From RGIG5327 sp045612485 (lineage in GTDB: Bacteria; Verrucomicrobiota; Lentisphaeria; Victivallales; UBA1829), in contig JAZKZE010000067.1 of assembly GCA_045612485.1 (NCBI GenBank), positions 1 through 61,886 on the forward strand: a DNA stretch of 61,886 nt. Reading direction: 5' to 3'. The translations under genes and the position numbers were made by a program. The first letter of the stretch is position 1. Each line of letters starts with the position of its first letter. Below the pieces are notes generated by a model. It did no database searches, was not told the DNA's origin, and worked only from the letters and a program-made list of their open reading frames with translations. Positions 17,546 to 25,801 of the stretch are shown here, one piece after another.

Positions 17546-20500
17546 CGCATAGATTTTTTCCGCAGAAAAGGATATTTCTCCATGCCGGGGAAGTATCCTT
17601 TTTTTTCGTTTTTCACTCCACTTCACATATTCGGGTGCGATAAAAGAGCCGGTAAAAGCCTCCCCCTTCTGTTCTGTGGGAACGATATAAAAATCATCAT
17701 CCCCGGTGAAGTCCAGAAGATAATCGATAAGGGGATTGGTACTTCTCCAGTAGTTCCAGGCATCCTGTTTATTTTTCTTGAGACTTGCCTTGAGGATTTC
17801 CGCCCGGTTTTCCTTGACAGCCATACGGAAAAAGAGATCGGCATCCTCATCAGGAATATCCACGCCCTTTTCTTTAAGATATTCCCGGTACAGTTCTTCC
17901 TTCATATCGATATTGACGCCAACAAAAGGCTTCAGGATATTCACATGATCCTGGATCTGTTCTTCGGAGTAATCCATAAGAGCAAACCTTATATCCGGAT
18001 TTTCCGGATCAAAAGTCCCCACATTATCCGTTGCAGATTTTATCTGGGCAGGATGGAAGGCAATATAGAAAACATCTTTTTCCAGTTCATTTTCTGTATC
18101 ATTTTCAATAATAAGACCATCATGCCCCTTTTCCTTTGCTTCTTTGATAAGGGATTTTTCCAGAGCTGTATCTGCTGCAAACTGTTGCGGAGGGATCTTG
18201 ACAGTCATGGGATTTTTAATGGAAAGATAACATTGTATGATTCTGTTGCCGGAGCGTTCTTCCGCCATGGATTCCGCATATTCCGGACTCTTTGAAAACC
18301 ATGCACCGTTTTCTGTATCAAATGAATAAAAATCAACATTTGTTCCGTGATAAACCACCAACGGTTTACCGTTTTCGTCCACCACTTTTGAACCGTCAAA
18401 CCATTTTTTGAATGCAGGAGTTTCTTCCCTGTCAATGGCAAACCGTATTTCCCCGCTTGTTACGTCCGACAAGTCCGTAATTGTCTGTAATCGTCCGTAA
18501 TTGTCCGTTTCCCCGCTTGCATTTTCCAGTTTATGTGATATGTTATTTATACCGGCTCCCAACTCCTGACGACTAAACGTAGGCTCGGGTTGCGTAGCGG
18601 TGGATTGAGTACCAACCTCGCCACTTGCATCCGGTGTATTTGTTTTCCATCCACTTAAAAGCCAACTTTTTTGTTTTCCATATTCGGACAATGCTAATAC
18701 TGCTTCAAAACCGTCTTTCTCAAGAATAACAGTTTTGTTTCCCTCTACAAATCTGAGTATTTTCCCATCCGCGACTGCATCAATAACCTGTAAAAGAGTA
18801 TCAATTCCACGTCGGTATGCAATATGATAAATACCCTTTTTATTGTTTCCCCAACAAAAAGTAATATCATTTGTACCTCCGTACTGGGCAAGATCATTTC
18901 TCAATCCGGGAACAGTTTCTTCTTCTGAACCATTTACTATTTTTTGTAGTGCAGAAATGATTTTACGTGACTTTTCTTCTTTACCAAGAAAGAGTTGAGT
19001 TGTTTTCATCTTCAGATCCGGTACTTCCATTCTCCATTTACCGTCTCCGCCTTTTTCCCAGGAGGTGGCAAGTTTGATCGTTTTTGCGTCCTTGCCGGCT
19101 TCCAGCATTGCTTTTGCGGTATGCAGATTATCAAGATTATTCTGTTTGAGTTCCCGATCCAGACGGGCAGCCCCTTCTTCCCCGATTATGGAAAACCGGA
19201 GATCCCCGCTTACCCCGCTTGCATTTTCATTATCTTGTAGTATATTATCCTTTAAATCGGTAATAATCCCGGATGAGACGTTATGAGCCCCGGTGTCTGG
19301 TTTTCTATCAGAGTAAAAATTTATTACCGATTTATTTTTATCATTTTTTCTATTGAAGTCAATAATAACTTTTAATGTTGTGCCGTCACCTGTTTTCAGT
19401 TCATATCTTCTTGATTCCGGGTGTTCCGCTGTGCCTTCCTCTGCCAGTGTTCCCCGTCTGATAACATCACCGATATTCAATACTTCAAGTGCTGTTACCG
19501 GATTACGCAGACCGGCATAATGTACGGATATAAGTTTTTTGATACCTTTTTTTCTTGTTCCGAAATTTACAAAAACATCTTCCAGCTCATTAAGGTCATT
19601 TATACGCAGTCTTATTTTGTCTTTCTGCTGCAAAACGACATCATAAATATCCTGCTGTTCTCCGTTCAGTTCAATACCTTCCAGATCTTTTTTGAATTGT
19701 GCAATAACCTCCTGCCAGTTCTTGAAATATCTTCCTTCAACCTTAAACCTTAAACCTTCCCCCGCCCCGCTTGCCACGGCATAGCTTTGCGAAGCCGGGT
19801 CCGGAGCGTCCGACAAGTCCGACAAGTCCGTACCATTCCGTACTTTTCCGTACTTATCCGTATTATTTTGTTTTACCCAGCTTGCATTTTCAAAATTATC
19901 AATTATATTATTGATAGAGTCCAGATCTAAATATTCCACGTCAGCGAGATTACTTTGCTGTTGGTGTATCAAGCTCTGGATTTTTTCTTTATTCAGGTAC
20001 AGGGATTTTCCGTTTTGAATCCATGTAAGCCATTCGTGCATATCTTTCGGATAAAGTCCGCGGATAGAATTTACTTTTATGCCATCATGGGTAAAATTGA
20101 AACTCAAGCCAACGATAAAATTTTTTCCATCTTTATGAGCTTCTACAATAACATTCTGAGCTTTGTTTTTATCTCCGTATGCAAATACGCCAATCGGATT
20201 ACGCAGTAATTCCGGAAGATCTTTTATATCAGAAATATCAAAAGGATGATTACTTTGTTTTGCCTTTTTTGCAAGGTGGGAAGAAGATAATTCAATGGGA
20301 AGATCCGGTACTCCTGTACCAAGCAGAATTTCAGAAGGTTTTCCCAGTTGATAAATATGTCCTGCTGTTAAATTTCCATTAATTTGCTTTTCAAGTTCTG
20401 TATTAAAGGTATCATTTATCAAAAAACGACTCACTTCCCCCGCCCCGCTTGCCACGGCGTAGCCTTGCGAAGCCGGGTCCATGATCACGCTGCTTCTTCT

Positions 20501-20878
20501 GTTATACCAGTTTTTCCGCATATTTCTTGCAGAACGGGCAAGGACTGTTTCGATCTGATCTGTGGTCATTCTCACATTTTCAAATCCGGGCAGACGGGAA
20601 AGGAACATACGGATCTTCTGAATAAACTCTTTCCACCAGGAAGGCTTGGGCGTATTCTTCTGGGCAAGGTAGGCTATATATTCTTCAGAAACAAGCCTTT
20701 GATCTTCTATTCTGTCTATGGCAAGAGATCTTTCCCCATATTCATTTTCCAGCACAGCATCAGGGAGATACCTTCCTGCGATCTCCTGAAAGATATCCTC
20801 TTCCCCGTGTTCCAGATAAAAATATTGTGTTTTTATAAACAAGAGGCTTTCATGGCAGATAAACAGAAATGTATTCAA
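17375..20878 (-). CDS. Modular polyvalent toxin-like protein, probably truncated at both ends
   Basis: Open frame of 1167 codons without a good start: the first codon is TTG, it has no ribosome site, and an in-frame TAA lies five codons upstream. Modules in order: 1-133, tail of a helical domain (KPSWWKEFIQKIRMFLSRL) as found after metalloprotease-like domains of phage or mobile-element polyvalent proteins; 150-335, MuF C-terminal-like (DLPELLRNPIGVFAYG, LTWIQNGKSLYLNKEKIQSL); 375-540, nuclease-like of the barnase/EndoU/ColicinE5/RelE group (YELKTGDGTTLKVIIDF, VINFYSDRK); 557-780, second such domain resembling DUF3519 (IYHIAYRRGIDTLLQVIDAV, KSWLLSGWKTN); 811-963, ADP-ribosyltransferase-like (LVVYHGTNVDFYSF, AWFSKSPEYAESMA, GHDGLIIEND); 964-1090, unassigned. 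Residues after about 1093 read through the neighbour's terminator and antisense to its 3' end. Domain names are by eye. Confidence 0.7.
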   Translation of the reverse strand: MNTFLFICHESLLFIKTQYFYLEHGEEDIFQEIAGRYLPDAVLENEYGERSLAIDRIEDQRLVSEEYIAYLAQKNTPKPSWWKEFIQKIRMFLSRLPGFENVRMTTDQIETVLARSARNMRKNWYNRRSSVIMDPASQGYAVASGAGEVSRFLINDTFNTELEKQINGNLTAGHIYQLGKPSEILLGTGVPDLPIELSSSHLAKKAKQSNHPFDISDIKDLPELLRNPIGVFAYGDKNKAQNVIVEAHKDGKNFIVGLSFNFTHDGIKVNSIRGLYPKDMHEWLTWIQNGKSLYLNKEKIQSLIHQQQSNLADVEYLDLDSINNIIDNFENASWVKQNNTDKYGKVRNGTDLSDLSDAPDPASQSYAVASGAGEGLRFKVEGRYFKNWQEVIAQFKKDLEGIELNGEQQDIYDVVLQQKDKIRLRINDLNELEDVFVNFGTRKKGIKKLISVHYAGLRNPVTALEVLNIGDVIRRGTLAEEGTAEHPESRRYELKTGDGTTLKVIIDFNRKNDKNKSVINFYSDRKPDTGAHNVSSGIITDLKDNILQDNENASGVSGDLRFSIIGEEGAARLDRELKQNNLDNLHTAKAMLEAGKDAKTIKLATSWEKGGDGKWRMEVPDLKMKTTQLFLGKEEKSRKIISALQKIVNGSEEETVPGLRNDLAQYGGTNDITFCWGNNKKGIYHIAYRRGIDTLLQVIDAVADGKILRFVEGNKTVILEKDGFEAVLALSEYGKQKSWLLSGWKTNTPDASGEVGTQSTATQPEPTFSRQELGAGINNISHKLENASGETDNYGRLQTITDLSDVTSGEIRFAIDREETPAFKKWFDGSKVVDENGKPLVVYHGTNVDFYSFDTENGAWFSKSPEYAESMAEERSGNRIIQCYLSIKNPMTVKIPPQQFAADTALEKSLIKEAKEKGHDGLIIENDTENELEKDVFYIAFHPAQIKSATDNVGTFDPENPDIRFALMDYSEEQIQDHVNILKPFVGVNIDMKEELYREYLKEKGVDIPDEDADLFFRMAVKENRAEILKASLKKNKQDAWNYWRSTNPLIDYLLDFTGDDDFYIVPTEQKGEAFTGSFIAPEYVKWSEKRKKRILPRHGEISFSAEKIYALFLYSNDLSGTGGFFLRFRNHNGKTCTFRCTYFHIFIFHNTFGKIRDLIKVGIGFG
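17568..17606 (+). terminator. Intrinsic terminator after the oxidoreductase
   Basis: Imperfect stem AAGGATA (17568-17574) with TATCCTT (17594-17600), extended inward by TTC/GAA, followed by a T run. It lies inside the 3' part of the oppositely oriented large ORF. Confidence 0.7.
18464..18508. repeat. TACGGA short-period repeat array in a linker
   Basis: TCCG/TCTG units at 18465, 18474, 18484, 18494 and 18504, steps of 9 or 10 bp. It encodes the linker before the ADP-ribosyltransferase-like module. Confidence 0.75.
18511..18526. repeat. 16-bp domain-boundary repeat, copy 1
   Basis: CCCCGCTTGCATTTTC; encodes ENASG just before the ADP-ribosyltransferase-like module. Confidence 0.8.
19213..19228. 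repeat. 16-bp domain-boundary repeat, copy 2
   Basis: CCCCGCTTGCATTTTC, identical to 18511-18526; encodes ENASG at the end of the third module. Confidence 0.8.
19756..19802. repeat. 47-bp linker repeat, copy 2
   Basis: 45 of 47 bases match the copy at 20434-20480. It encodes DPASQSYAVASGAGE between the MuF-C-like module and the next one. Confidence 0.9.
19808..19863. repeat. TACGGA short-period repeat array in a linker
   Basis: TCCG (CGGA on the coding strand) recurs at 19809, 19818, 19827, 19837, 19847 and 19857: two steps of 9 bp and three of 10 bp. Related arrays are at 18464-18508 and 34554-34607. Confidence 0.8.
19876..19891. repeat. 16-bp domain-boundary repeat, copy 3
   Basis: CCCAGCTTGCATTTTC; one mismatch to the copies at 18511-18526 and 19213-19228. 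It encodes the end-of-module ENAS signature. Confidence 0.8.
20434..20480. repeat. 47-bp linker repeat, copy 1
   Basis: 45 of 47 bases match the copy at 19756-19802. On the coding strand it encodes the linker DPASQGYAVASGAGE between the first and second modules of the large ORF. Confidence 0.9.
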
Positions 20879-20965
20879 AACAAAATATGCTTATAAAGAA
20901 AAGCAGGTTTTCTGCTTCCTGAAGAAAAAATAACGGGAAAATTTTGAAAAATTGACGGGAAAGTC

Positions 20966-20994
20966 TTGTAAAATTGCTACTTATGCAGTATATT
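20966..20994 (+). promoter_or_regulatory. Promoter of the DksA-like gene
   Basis: TTGTAA (20966-20971) and TATATT (20989-20994), 17-bp spacer, 41 bp before the start codon. Confidence 0.6.
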
Positions 20995-21035
20995 AGAACG
21001 GTAATAATGTTGAAAATAACGACCATGAGGTGGCT

Positions 21036-21758
21036 ATGAAAGCTGTTTCTGATGAAAAAAAATCCGGAAAAAAGAGTGCTGTTAAAAAGACCGCTGCTTC
21101 TTCCGGTGCAGATAAAAATACTGTGAAAAAAGCTGTATCTGCTTCCACTGAAGCAAAAAAGACCGTTGCAGGGAAAAACGTGAAGAAAACTGCTGTAAAG
21201 ACAGTAAAAGCACCGGCAAAGGCAGAGAAAGCACCTGCCAAAGCGGTGAAAAAAACTGTAGCAAAGGTTGAAAAAGCACCCGCAAAGGAAACTGTTGCTG
21301 CAAAGAAAGCTGCTGCCGCTAAAGCTGCCGCAGCGAAACGCCCTGAACTGCATATCAAAAAGGTGAAACTTTCCAAGGCTGACAAGAAGTTTTTCCGTGA
21401 TCTTCTGATCCGGGAACGGGCAAAATTCGGACAGCTGCTCAAATTCCATGCGGATGAAGCTCTAACTTCCCGTAAAGATTCCGGAGCAGGCCGTGCCGGT
21501 ATGGCAACTCACATGGCAGATCTGGGAAGTGATAATTTCCGCCATGATTTTGAACTCGGACTCCTTTCCGGTGAAGCGGATGTAATGGAAATGATCGACG
21601 AAGCACTGCAGAAACTGGAAGATTCCGAATATGGTGTATGTCTGGATTGCGGTCAGATGATCCCCAGAGCCAGACTGGAAGCAAAGCCCTATGCAAGATA
21701 CTGTACCAAATGCAAAAGTCTCCGGGAAAGTACGGAGGACGGGTTCCGCAGAAGATAA
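21036..21758 (+). CDS. DksA/TraR-family zinc-finger protein with a lysine/alanine-rich N-terminal extension
   Basis: 240 residues from the ATG at 21036 (GAGG five bases before; an upstream GTG at 21030 is less well placed). Residues 1 to about 105 are a low-complexity Lys/Ala/Pro/Thr tail resembling histone H1-like proteins (repeated KKTA, KAPAK, AAKKAAAAKAAAAK). The rest is a DksA/TraR domain: coiled-coil RDLLIRERAKFGQLLKFH, and C4 zinc finger CLDCGQMIPRARLEAKPYAR followed by CTKC. DksA proteins bind the RNA polymerase secondary channel and act with ppGpp; the basic tail would add nonspecific nucleic-acid binding (inference). It has its own promoter and terminator and is followed by lspA. 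Confidence 0.88.
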   Translation: MKAVSDEKKSGKKSAVKKTAASSGADKNTVKKAVSASTEAKKTVAGKNVKKTAVKTVKAPAKAEKAPAKAVKKTVAKVEKAPAKETVAAKKAAAAKAAAAKRPELHIKKVKLSKADKKFFRDLLIRERAKFGQLLKFHADEALTSRKDSGAGRAGMATHMADLGSDNFRHDFELGLLSGEADVMEMIDEALQKLEDSEYGVCLDCGQMIPRARLEAKPYARYCTKCKSLRESTEDGFRRR

Positions 21759-21778
21759 GCAGTGTTTGCATTTTCATG

Positions 21779-21817
21779 CCCTGCCGGAGTGATTCCCGGC
21801 GGGGATTTGTTTTTTTA
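21779..21817 (+). terminator. Intrinsic terminator after the DksA-like gene
   Basis: GC-rich stem CCCTGCCGG (21779-21787) with CCGGCGGGG (21796-21804), followed by a T-rich tract. Confidence 0.85.
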
Positions 21818-21845
21818 TTGACCATGTAAAGAAAAGAATTTCCTT

Positions 21846-22394
21846 ATGTTGCTGAAGAATGAAAGACTTGTTCCGGATAGCAGACAGGAAAAAATGATCC
21901 TTCTGTATTCTGTTTTGCTGTGTGTGATCACTGCCGTACTGGATCAGCTGACAAAATATTTTGTTGTCAAATATATTCCCATGTACCGCCGTATCAAGGT
22001 TATCCCCGGTTTTTTCGATTTGACTTATGTAACCAACGATGGCGCAGCATGGAATATGCTTTCCGGAAGATTCTATCTGCTTTGCGGGATCTCTCTTGTC
22101 GTTTTCATCCTTCTTCTTGTCTTTTTCCGGAAACTTGCCGATGGATGGAAAGAACGGTATTTTGCTCTCTTTCTTATTGCTTCCGGGATCATCGGCAACA
22201 GTTTTGACAGGATCTTCCGCGGCGGAGAGGTTGTGGATTTTCTGCATTGCTATATAGGTAAATATGCCTGGCCCACCTTCAATGTGGCGGATTCCTGTAT
22301 CTGTATCGGGGTGTTTCTCTTTATTCTTTCCAATCTTTTCCGGCCGGAAAACAAAGGGGAAAAAGAGAAGGAGTCCCCTGCTGAAGAAAAATAA
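21846..22394 (+). CDS. lspA: Lipoprotein signal peptidase
   Basis: Signal peptidase II, an integral-membrane aspartyl protease that removes signal peptides from prolipoproteins. Four hydrophobic segments are visible, with the first Asp region VLDQLTKYFVVKYIP, NDGAAWNML, the catalytic Asp regions ASGIIGNSFDRIFRGGEVVD and FNVADSCICIG. It would act on lipoproteins such as those at 37061 and 57636. The annotated ATG gives 182 residues; an internal ATG at 21894 has a better ribosome site (AGGAAAAA) and would give 166 residues, closer to the family norm, so it may be the true start. Confidence 0.93.
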   Translation: MLLKNERLVPDSRQEKMILLYSVLLCVITAVLDQLTKYFVVKYIPMYRRIKVIPGFFDLTYVTNDGAAWNMLSGRFYLLCGISLVVFILLLVFFRKLADGWKERYFALFLIASGIIGNSFDRIFRGGEVVDFLHCYIGKYAWPTFNVADSCICIGVFLFILSNLFRPENKGEKEKESPAEEK

Positions 22395-22411
22395 TTTCCG
22401 GCGGTCTTTTC

Positions 22412-23347
22412 ATGGATAAAAATATTCCCCCCTTTCCTGTGATCATGGGGCCGACTGCCTCCGGGAAAAGTTTTCTTGCTCTTTCTCTTGCAGAAAAATA
22501 TCACGGGGAGATCATATCTGCGGATTCCATGCAGATCTATTGCGATCTGAATATCGGGACAGCCAAACCAAGTCCCGGAGAACTGGCAAAAGTCCCCCAT
22601 CACCTTGTCAATATTCTCTCTTTTACGGAAAAATATGATGTTTTTGCTTTTCAGGATGCGGCGGAAAAGGCGGTGGAAAATATCCGGAAACGGGGAGCTT
22701 TGCCGGTCGTTGCCGGAGGGACAGGTTTATATTTGCGCGCCCTTCTTTATGGACTGGATCCTCTGCCTTCCTCTGAAAAATTACGCAGGGAACTGGATGA
22801 AAAGTATGATAATGATGAACACTTTTCTGAACTTGTTTCCATAATGGAAAAGGATGCCCCCCATGATGCGGCGGCATTTTCACAGCACCGGAGAAAACTT
22901 ATCCGGGCGTATGAAGTATTTCTTCTTACAGGCAAAGAGATGACCTTGCTTCAACAGGCATGGAAACGTTCTGCCAGAAAGGATGCAAGATCTTTTGTAC
23001 TTGTCTGGGAAAATTCTTTTCTGAAAGAACGTATCGCATTGCGTTGCCGTCAGATGTTGGAAAACGGCTGGATCGAAGAAGCGGAATCCTTTATCAGAAA
23101 GGGACTTCTGGATTCCCCTACCGCATGGCAGGTTCTCGGGTACAGGCAGATCGGACAGTATCTTGCCGGAGAATTGAAAAAAGAGGAACTTTTTGAAAAG
23201 ATCTCCATTGCCACCTGGCAGTATGCCAGAAGACAGAATACCTGGTTCCGTACCCAGCATCCGGAAGCAGTCCGGATCAGTATGCGGGATAAAGATTCCT
23301 TTTCAGACGCAGAAAAAACCGTTGCAGGAAATATATTTTTCTCCTGA
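22412..23347 (+). CDS. miaA: tRNA dimethylallyltransferase
   Basis: 311 residues. It transfers a dimethylallyl group to A37 of tRNAs reading UNN codons. It shows the P-loop VIMGPTASGKSFLALSLA, ISADSMQIYCDLNIGTAKP, VPHHLVNIL, VVAGGTGLYLRALLYGL, and the C-terminal WIEEAESFIRKG, SPTAWQVLGYRQI and YARRQNTWFR. All are standard MiaA motifs and the length is normal. It follows lspA by 17 bp and probably shares its transcript; it is convergent with the PSP1 gene. Confidence 0.96.
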   Translation: MDKNIPPFPVIMGPTASGKSFLALSLAEKYHGEIISADSMQIYCDLNIGTAKPSPGELAKVPHHLVNILSFTEKYDVFAFQDAAEKAVENIRKRGALPVVAGGTGLYLRALLYGLDPLPSSEKLRRELDEKYDNDEHFSELVSIMEKDAPHDAAAFSQHRRKLIRAYEVFLLTGKEMTLLQQAWKRSARKDARSFVLVWENSFLKERIALRCRQMLENGWIEEAESFIRKGLLDSPTAWQVLGYRQIGQYLAGELKKEELFEKISIATWQYARRQNTWFRTQHPEAVRISMRDKDSFSDAEKTVAGNIFFS

Positions 23348-23387
23348 AACGGTTTTACAGATCACTTTTCTGCCGGAATGACCGGGA

Positions 23388-24344
23388 TTATTTTTTATTG
23401 TGATTTTTTCTGGAATTTTTTTCCTGACCGGGTTCTTTATCTTCCAGAAGCATTGCCGCTTCCTCTTCTGCGGAAGGAGTCTGCCGTTTGATCTTGTATT
23501 TATCCGGATAGACTACTGTCACCTCATCTTTGGAGCAGGTCACGTTCTGACCGGTACCTTCGATCTGTACAACGACTTTCTGGGTAAGGAGATTCCGGTC
23601 GATGATGATGCCCCTGCCTTCTTTACATTCACAGCAGTCCCCTCTTCTGGGCATGGTTTTTTCCAGTTCCAGATAGCCTTCATGTTCATATTTCAGACAG
23701 CATTTGAGTCTGCCGCACATCCCGGAAATGGTACTGGGAGTAAGGGCAAGATCCTGTTCTTTTGCCATTTTCACATTGATGGAGTCAAACTCCTTGAGGA
23801 AGGTACAGCAGCACAGTGGTCTGCCGCAGATGGAAAGCCCGCCGATGATGGCAGTTTCATCCCTTACGCCGATCTGCCGCAGTTCTATTCTGGTATTGAG
23901 GGTGCTGGAAAGCTGTTTGACCAGTTCCCGGAAATCCACTCTTCCTTCGGCACTGAACTGAATGGTAAGCAGTTTGCCGTCAAAGGCATAGTGTGCATTA
24001 ATGAGTTTCATCTCCAGGTTCAGATGTTCCACAAGCCCGGCTGTCGTACGCAGTGCGGATTTTGCCCGCATGGCGTTTTCATTGGCTTTCCCCTGATCCA
24101 CCACATTGGCTTTTCTCTGTATCCTGGGGACTTCCGTTTTCTTTTCTGTGGGGGTTCCGGAAACCGGTTCTTTCGGCAGAAGTGCCGGGTCGAAAGGTAC
24201 CCCGGAAGAGACGACTTTCCCGTAATCCAGGAAAAAATCCTTCCTTATGATACAATAGTCACCGCACTTCAGAGGGATGGTATCCTCCCCCTTTGCTTTA
24301 TACTCAATACCGTTGTCAAGCTGGATGTCATACAATAATTCCAT
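23388..24344 (-). CDS. PSP1 domain protein (RicT/YaaT-like)
   Basis: 318 residues if started at the ATG at 24344, which has GGAG six bases upstream; an ATG at 24356 lacks a ribosome site. PSP1 core: RVDFRELVKQLSSTLNTRIE, LRQIGVRDETAIIGGLSICG, and the cysteine-rich RPLCCCTFLKEFDSI and GMCGRLKCCLKYEHEGYLE. The conserved cysteines are those that bind an iron-sulfur cluster in the Bacillus RicT/YaaT complex, a regulator of RNA processing by RNase Y. A Lys/Glu-rich tail ends the protein. No Ric partner is seen nearby. Confidence 0.85.
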   Translation of the reverse strand: MELLYDIQLDNGIEYKAKGEDTIPLKCGDYCIIRKDFFLDYGKVVSSGVPFDPALLPKEPVSGTPTEKKTEVPRIQRKANVVDQGKANENAMRAKSALRTTAGLVEHLNLEMKLINAHYAFDGKLLTIQFSAEGRVDFRELVKQLSSTLNTRIELRQIGVRDETAIIGGLSICGRPLCCCTFLKEFDSINVKMAKEQDLALTPSTISGMCGRLKCCLKYEHEGYLELEKTMPRRGDCCECKEGRGIIIDRNLLTQKVVVQIEGTGQNVTCSKDEVTVVYPDKYKIKRQTPSAEEEAAMLLEDKEPGQEKNSRKNHNKK

Positions 24345-24532
24345 AAAATTCTCCATTTCGGACTTGAAAATTATCTATTTGCTGTTAAAATACACCTGTA
24401 AGGGATTTTTTTCAAATTCAAGTGCCGTTTTTTGTTGGCGGAATTGAGAGAAATTTTGAAAAAGCGGGTAAATATATGGTACAGGCGGTGTAAAAGAGTG
24501 TCTGTATTGCTGAAAAAAGGATCGTGGAGCAA

Positions 24533-25801
24533 ATGGCAACAGGGAAAAACAATATATTGTGTATAGAACTTGGTACATCCAAGATCTCTGCACTGAGAGG
24601 TACGGTGGATAAAGGCGGTAATCCGGAGGTCATTCAGTTTGCCTCCGCCCCTTCCGAAGGGACAATATGCAAAGGGGAGATCGTGGATATGGCGGGGGCA
24701 TCGGCTATTCTGGATAAAGTGCTTTCCCGTATGGATCATCCTGCCGGAAGAGGGGCGGAAAGAGGAAAGATCTTCTGCAGTGTAAGCGGGCCTCTCATCC
24801 GTTCCAGGCAGGGGGAAGGCAATGTTATGATCTACGGCGGCGACCGTCAGGTGACAAGGGAACATATCATTGAAGCTGTGGAAAAGGCGGAAAATATTTC
24901 TCTTCCCCCGGATCAGGTGAATATCAATACTTTTGACTCCTATTTTATGCTGGATTCCCGTTACCGTATCCAGAATCCCCTGGGACATTCCGCCACAAGA
25001 CTGGATGCTTTCATCCACAGTATTTCCGCAGACCGGAACAGGATCGATACTTTGCGCCGTATGATCCGGGATCTGGGATTTGATTCCCCTGTAAGCTGTG
25101 TCTTTTCCGCGATCGGTTCCCTGTATGCAGCTTTGCGGGAGGATGAAAAGGAAAAAGGGGTGCTTCTGGTAGATATCGGTGCTGGACTTACAGAATTTGT
25201 CCTTGTAAAAAATGATGGGATCCTTTCCAGCGGCGTTATCCCTGTCGGAATGGATAATCTTGCCAATGATCTTTCCATCGGACTGGAACTGGGGATCGAA
25301 CAATGCCGGAAATTCCTGATGGAATCCAAACTGGAAACGTTGAAGGATCAGGGGGAATCTTTTGCTGAATTTCCCGGCGGGGGACCTCATGTGAAAAGAC
25401 GTATTCCTGTAGGCTCATTTGAAAAGATCATCCATGCCCGTCTTTCTGAACTGTGTTCCATTCTGCGGGAAAAGATCGGTTCCGGTGATCTTTTAAGACA
25501 GATCGGAAGCGGGATCGTCGTTACAGGCGGTGGTTCTCTGCATCCTGCAATTCCGGATATTTTACGGCAGGTGACCTCCATGCATGTACGTTGCGGAGAT
25601 GTTTGCGGGGTAAGCGGTACCATGAACGATCTTGCTCCTGTATGCCGTTATTCCTCCCTTCTCGGGCTGCTGAAACTTGCGGCAGAGGAATACTCCGGCA
25701 GAGCAGACGGCGGATTGGGACAGATGGGAAATCTTCTGGAAAATTTCGGGGAGAAGATCTACAATAAAGTCAAAGATATTACAGGAGCTTTCAAAATATG
25801 A
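24533..25801 (+). CDS. ftsA: Cell division protein FtsA (divergent)
   Basis: 422 residues from the ATG at 24533 (GGAG just upstream). Actin-fold ATPase that tethers FtsZ to the membrane. Visible: phosphate-1 region ILCIELGTSKISALRG, the 1C subdomain IFCSVSGPLIRSRQGEGN, phosphate-2 VLLVDIGAGLTEFVLVKN, and adenosine motif GIVVTGGGSLHPAIPDIL. The C-terminal NLLENFGEKIYNKVKDITGA could form the membrane-targeting amphipathic helix. Identity to model FtsA is low, but the partner next door decides the call: its stop overlaps the ftsZ start (ATGA). Confidence 0.85.
   Translation: MATGKNNILCIELGTSKISALRGTVDKGGNPEVIQFASAPSEGTICKGEIVDMAGASAILDKVLSRMDHPAGRGAERGKIFCSVSGPLIRSRQGEGNVMIYGGDRQVTREHIIEAVEKAENISLPPDQVNINTFDSYFMLDSRYRIQNPLGHSATRLDAFIHSISADRNRIDTLRRMIRDLGFDSPVSCVFSAIGSLYAALREDEKEKGVLLVDIGAGLTEFVLVKNDGILSSGVIPVGMDNLANDLSIGLELGIEQCRKFLMESKLETLKDQGESFAEFPGGGPHVKRRIPVGSFEKIIHARLSELCSILREKIGSGDLLRQIGSGIVVTGGGSLHPAIPDILRQVTSMHVRCGDVCGVSGTMNDLAPVCRYSSLLGLLKLAAEEYSGRADGGLGQMGNLLENFGEKIYNKVKDITGAFKI

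Noticed and set aside
19756..20480. 47-bp repeats as attachment or integration sites
   Set aside because: They lie in frame at domain linkers within one ORF and no integrase or tRNA gene is near, so a linker repeat explains them better.
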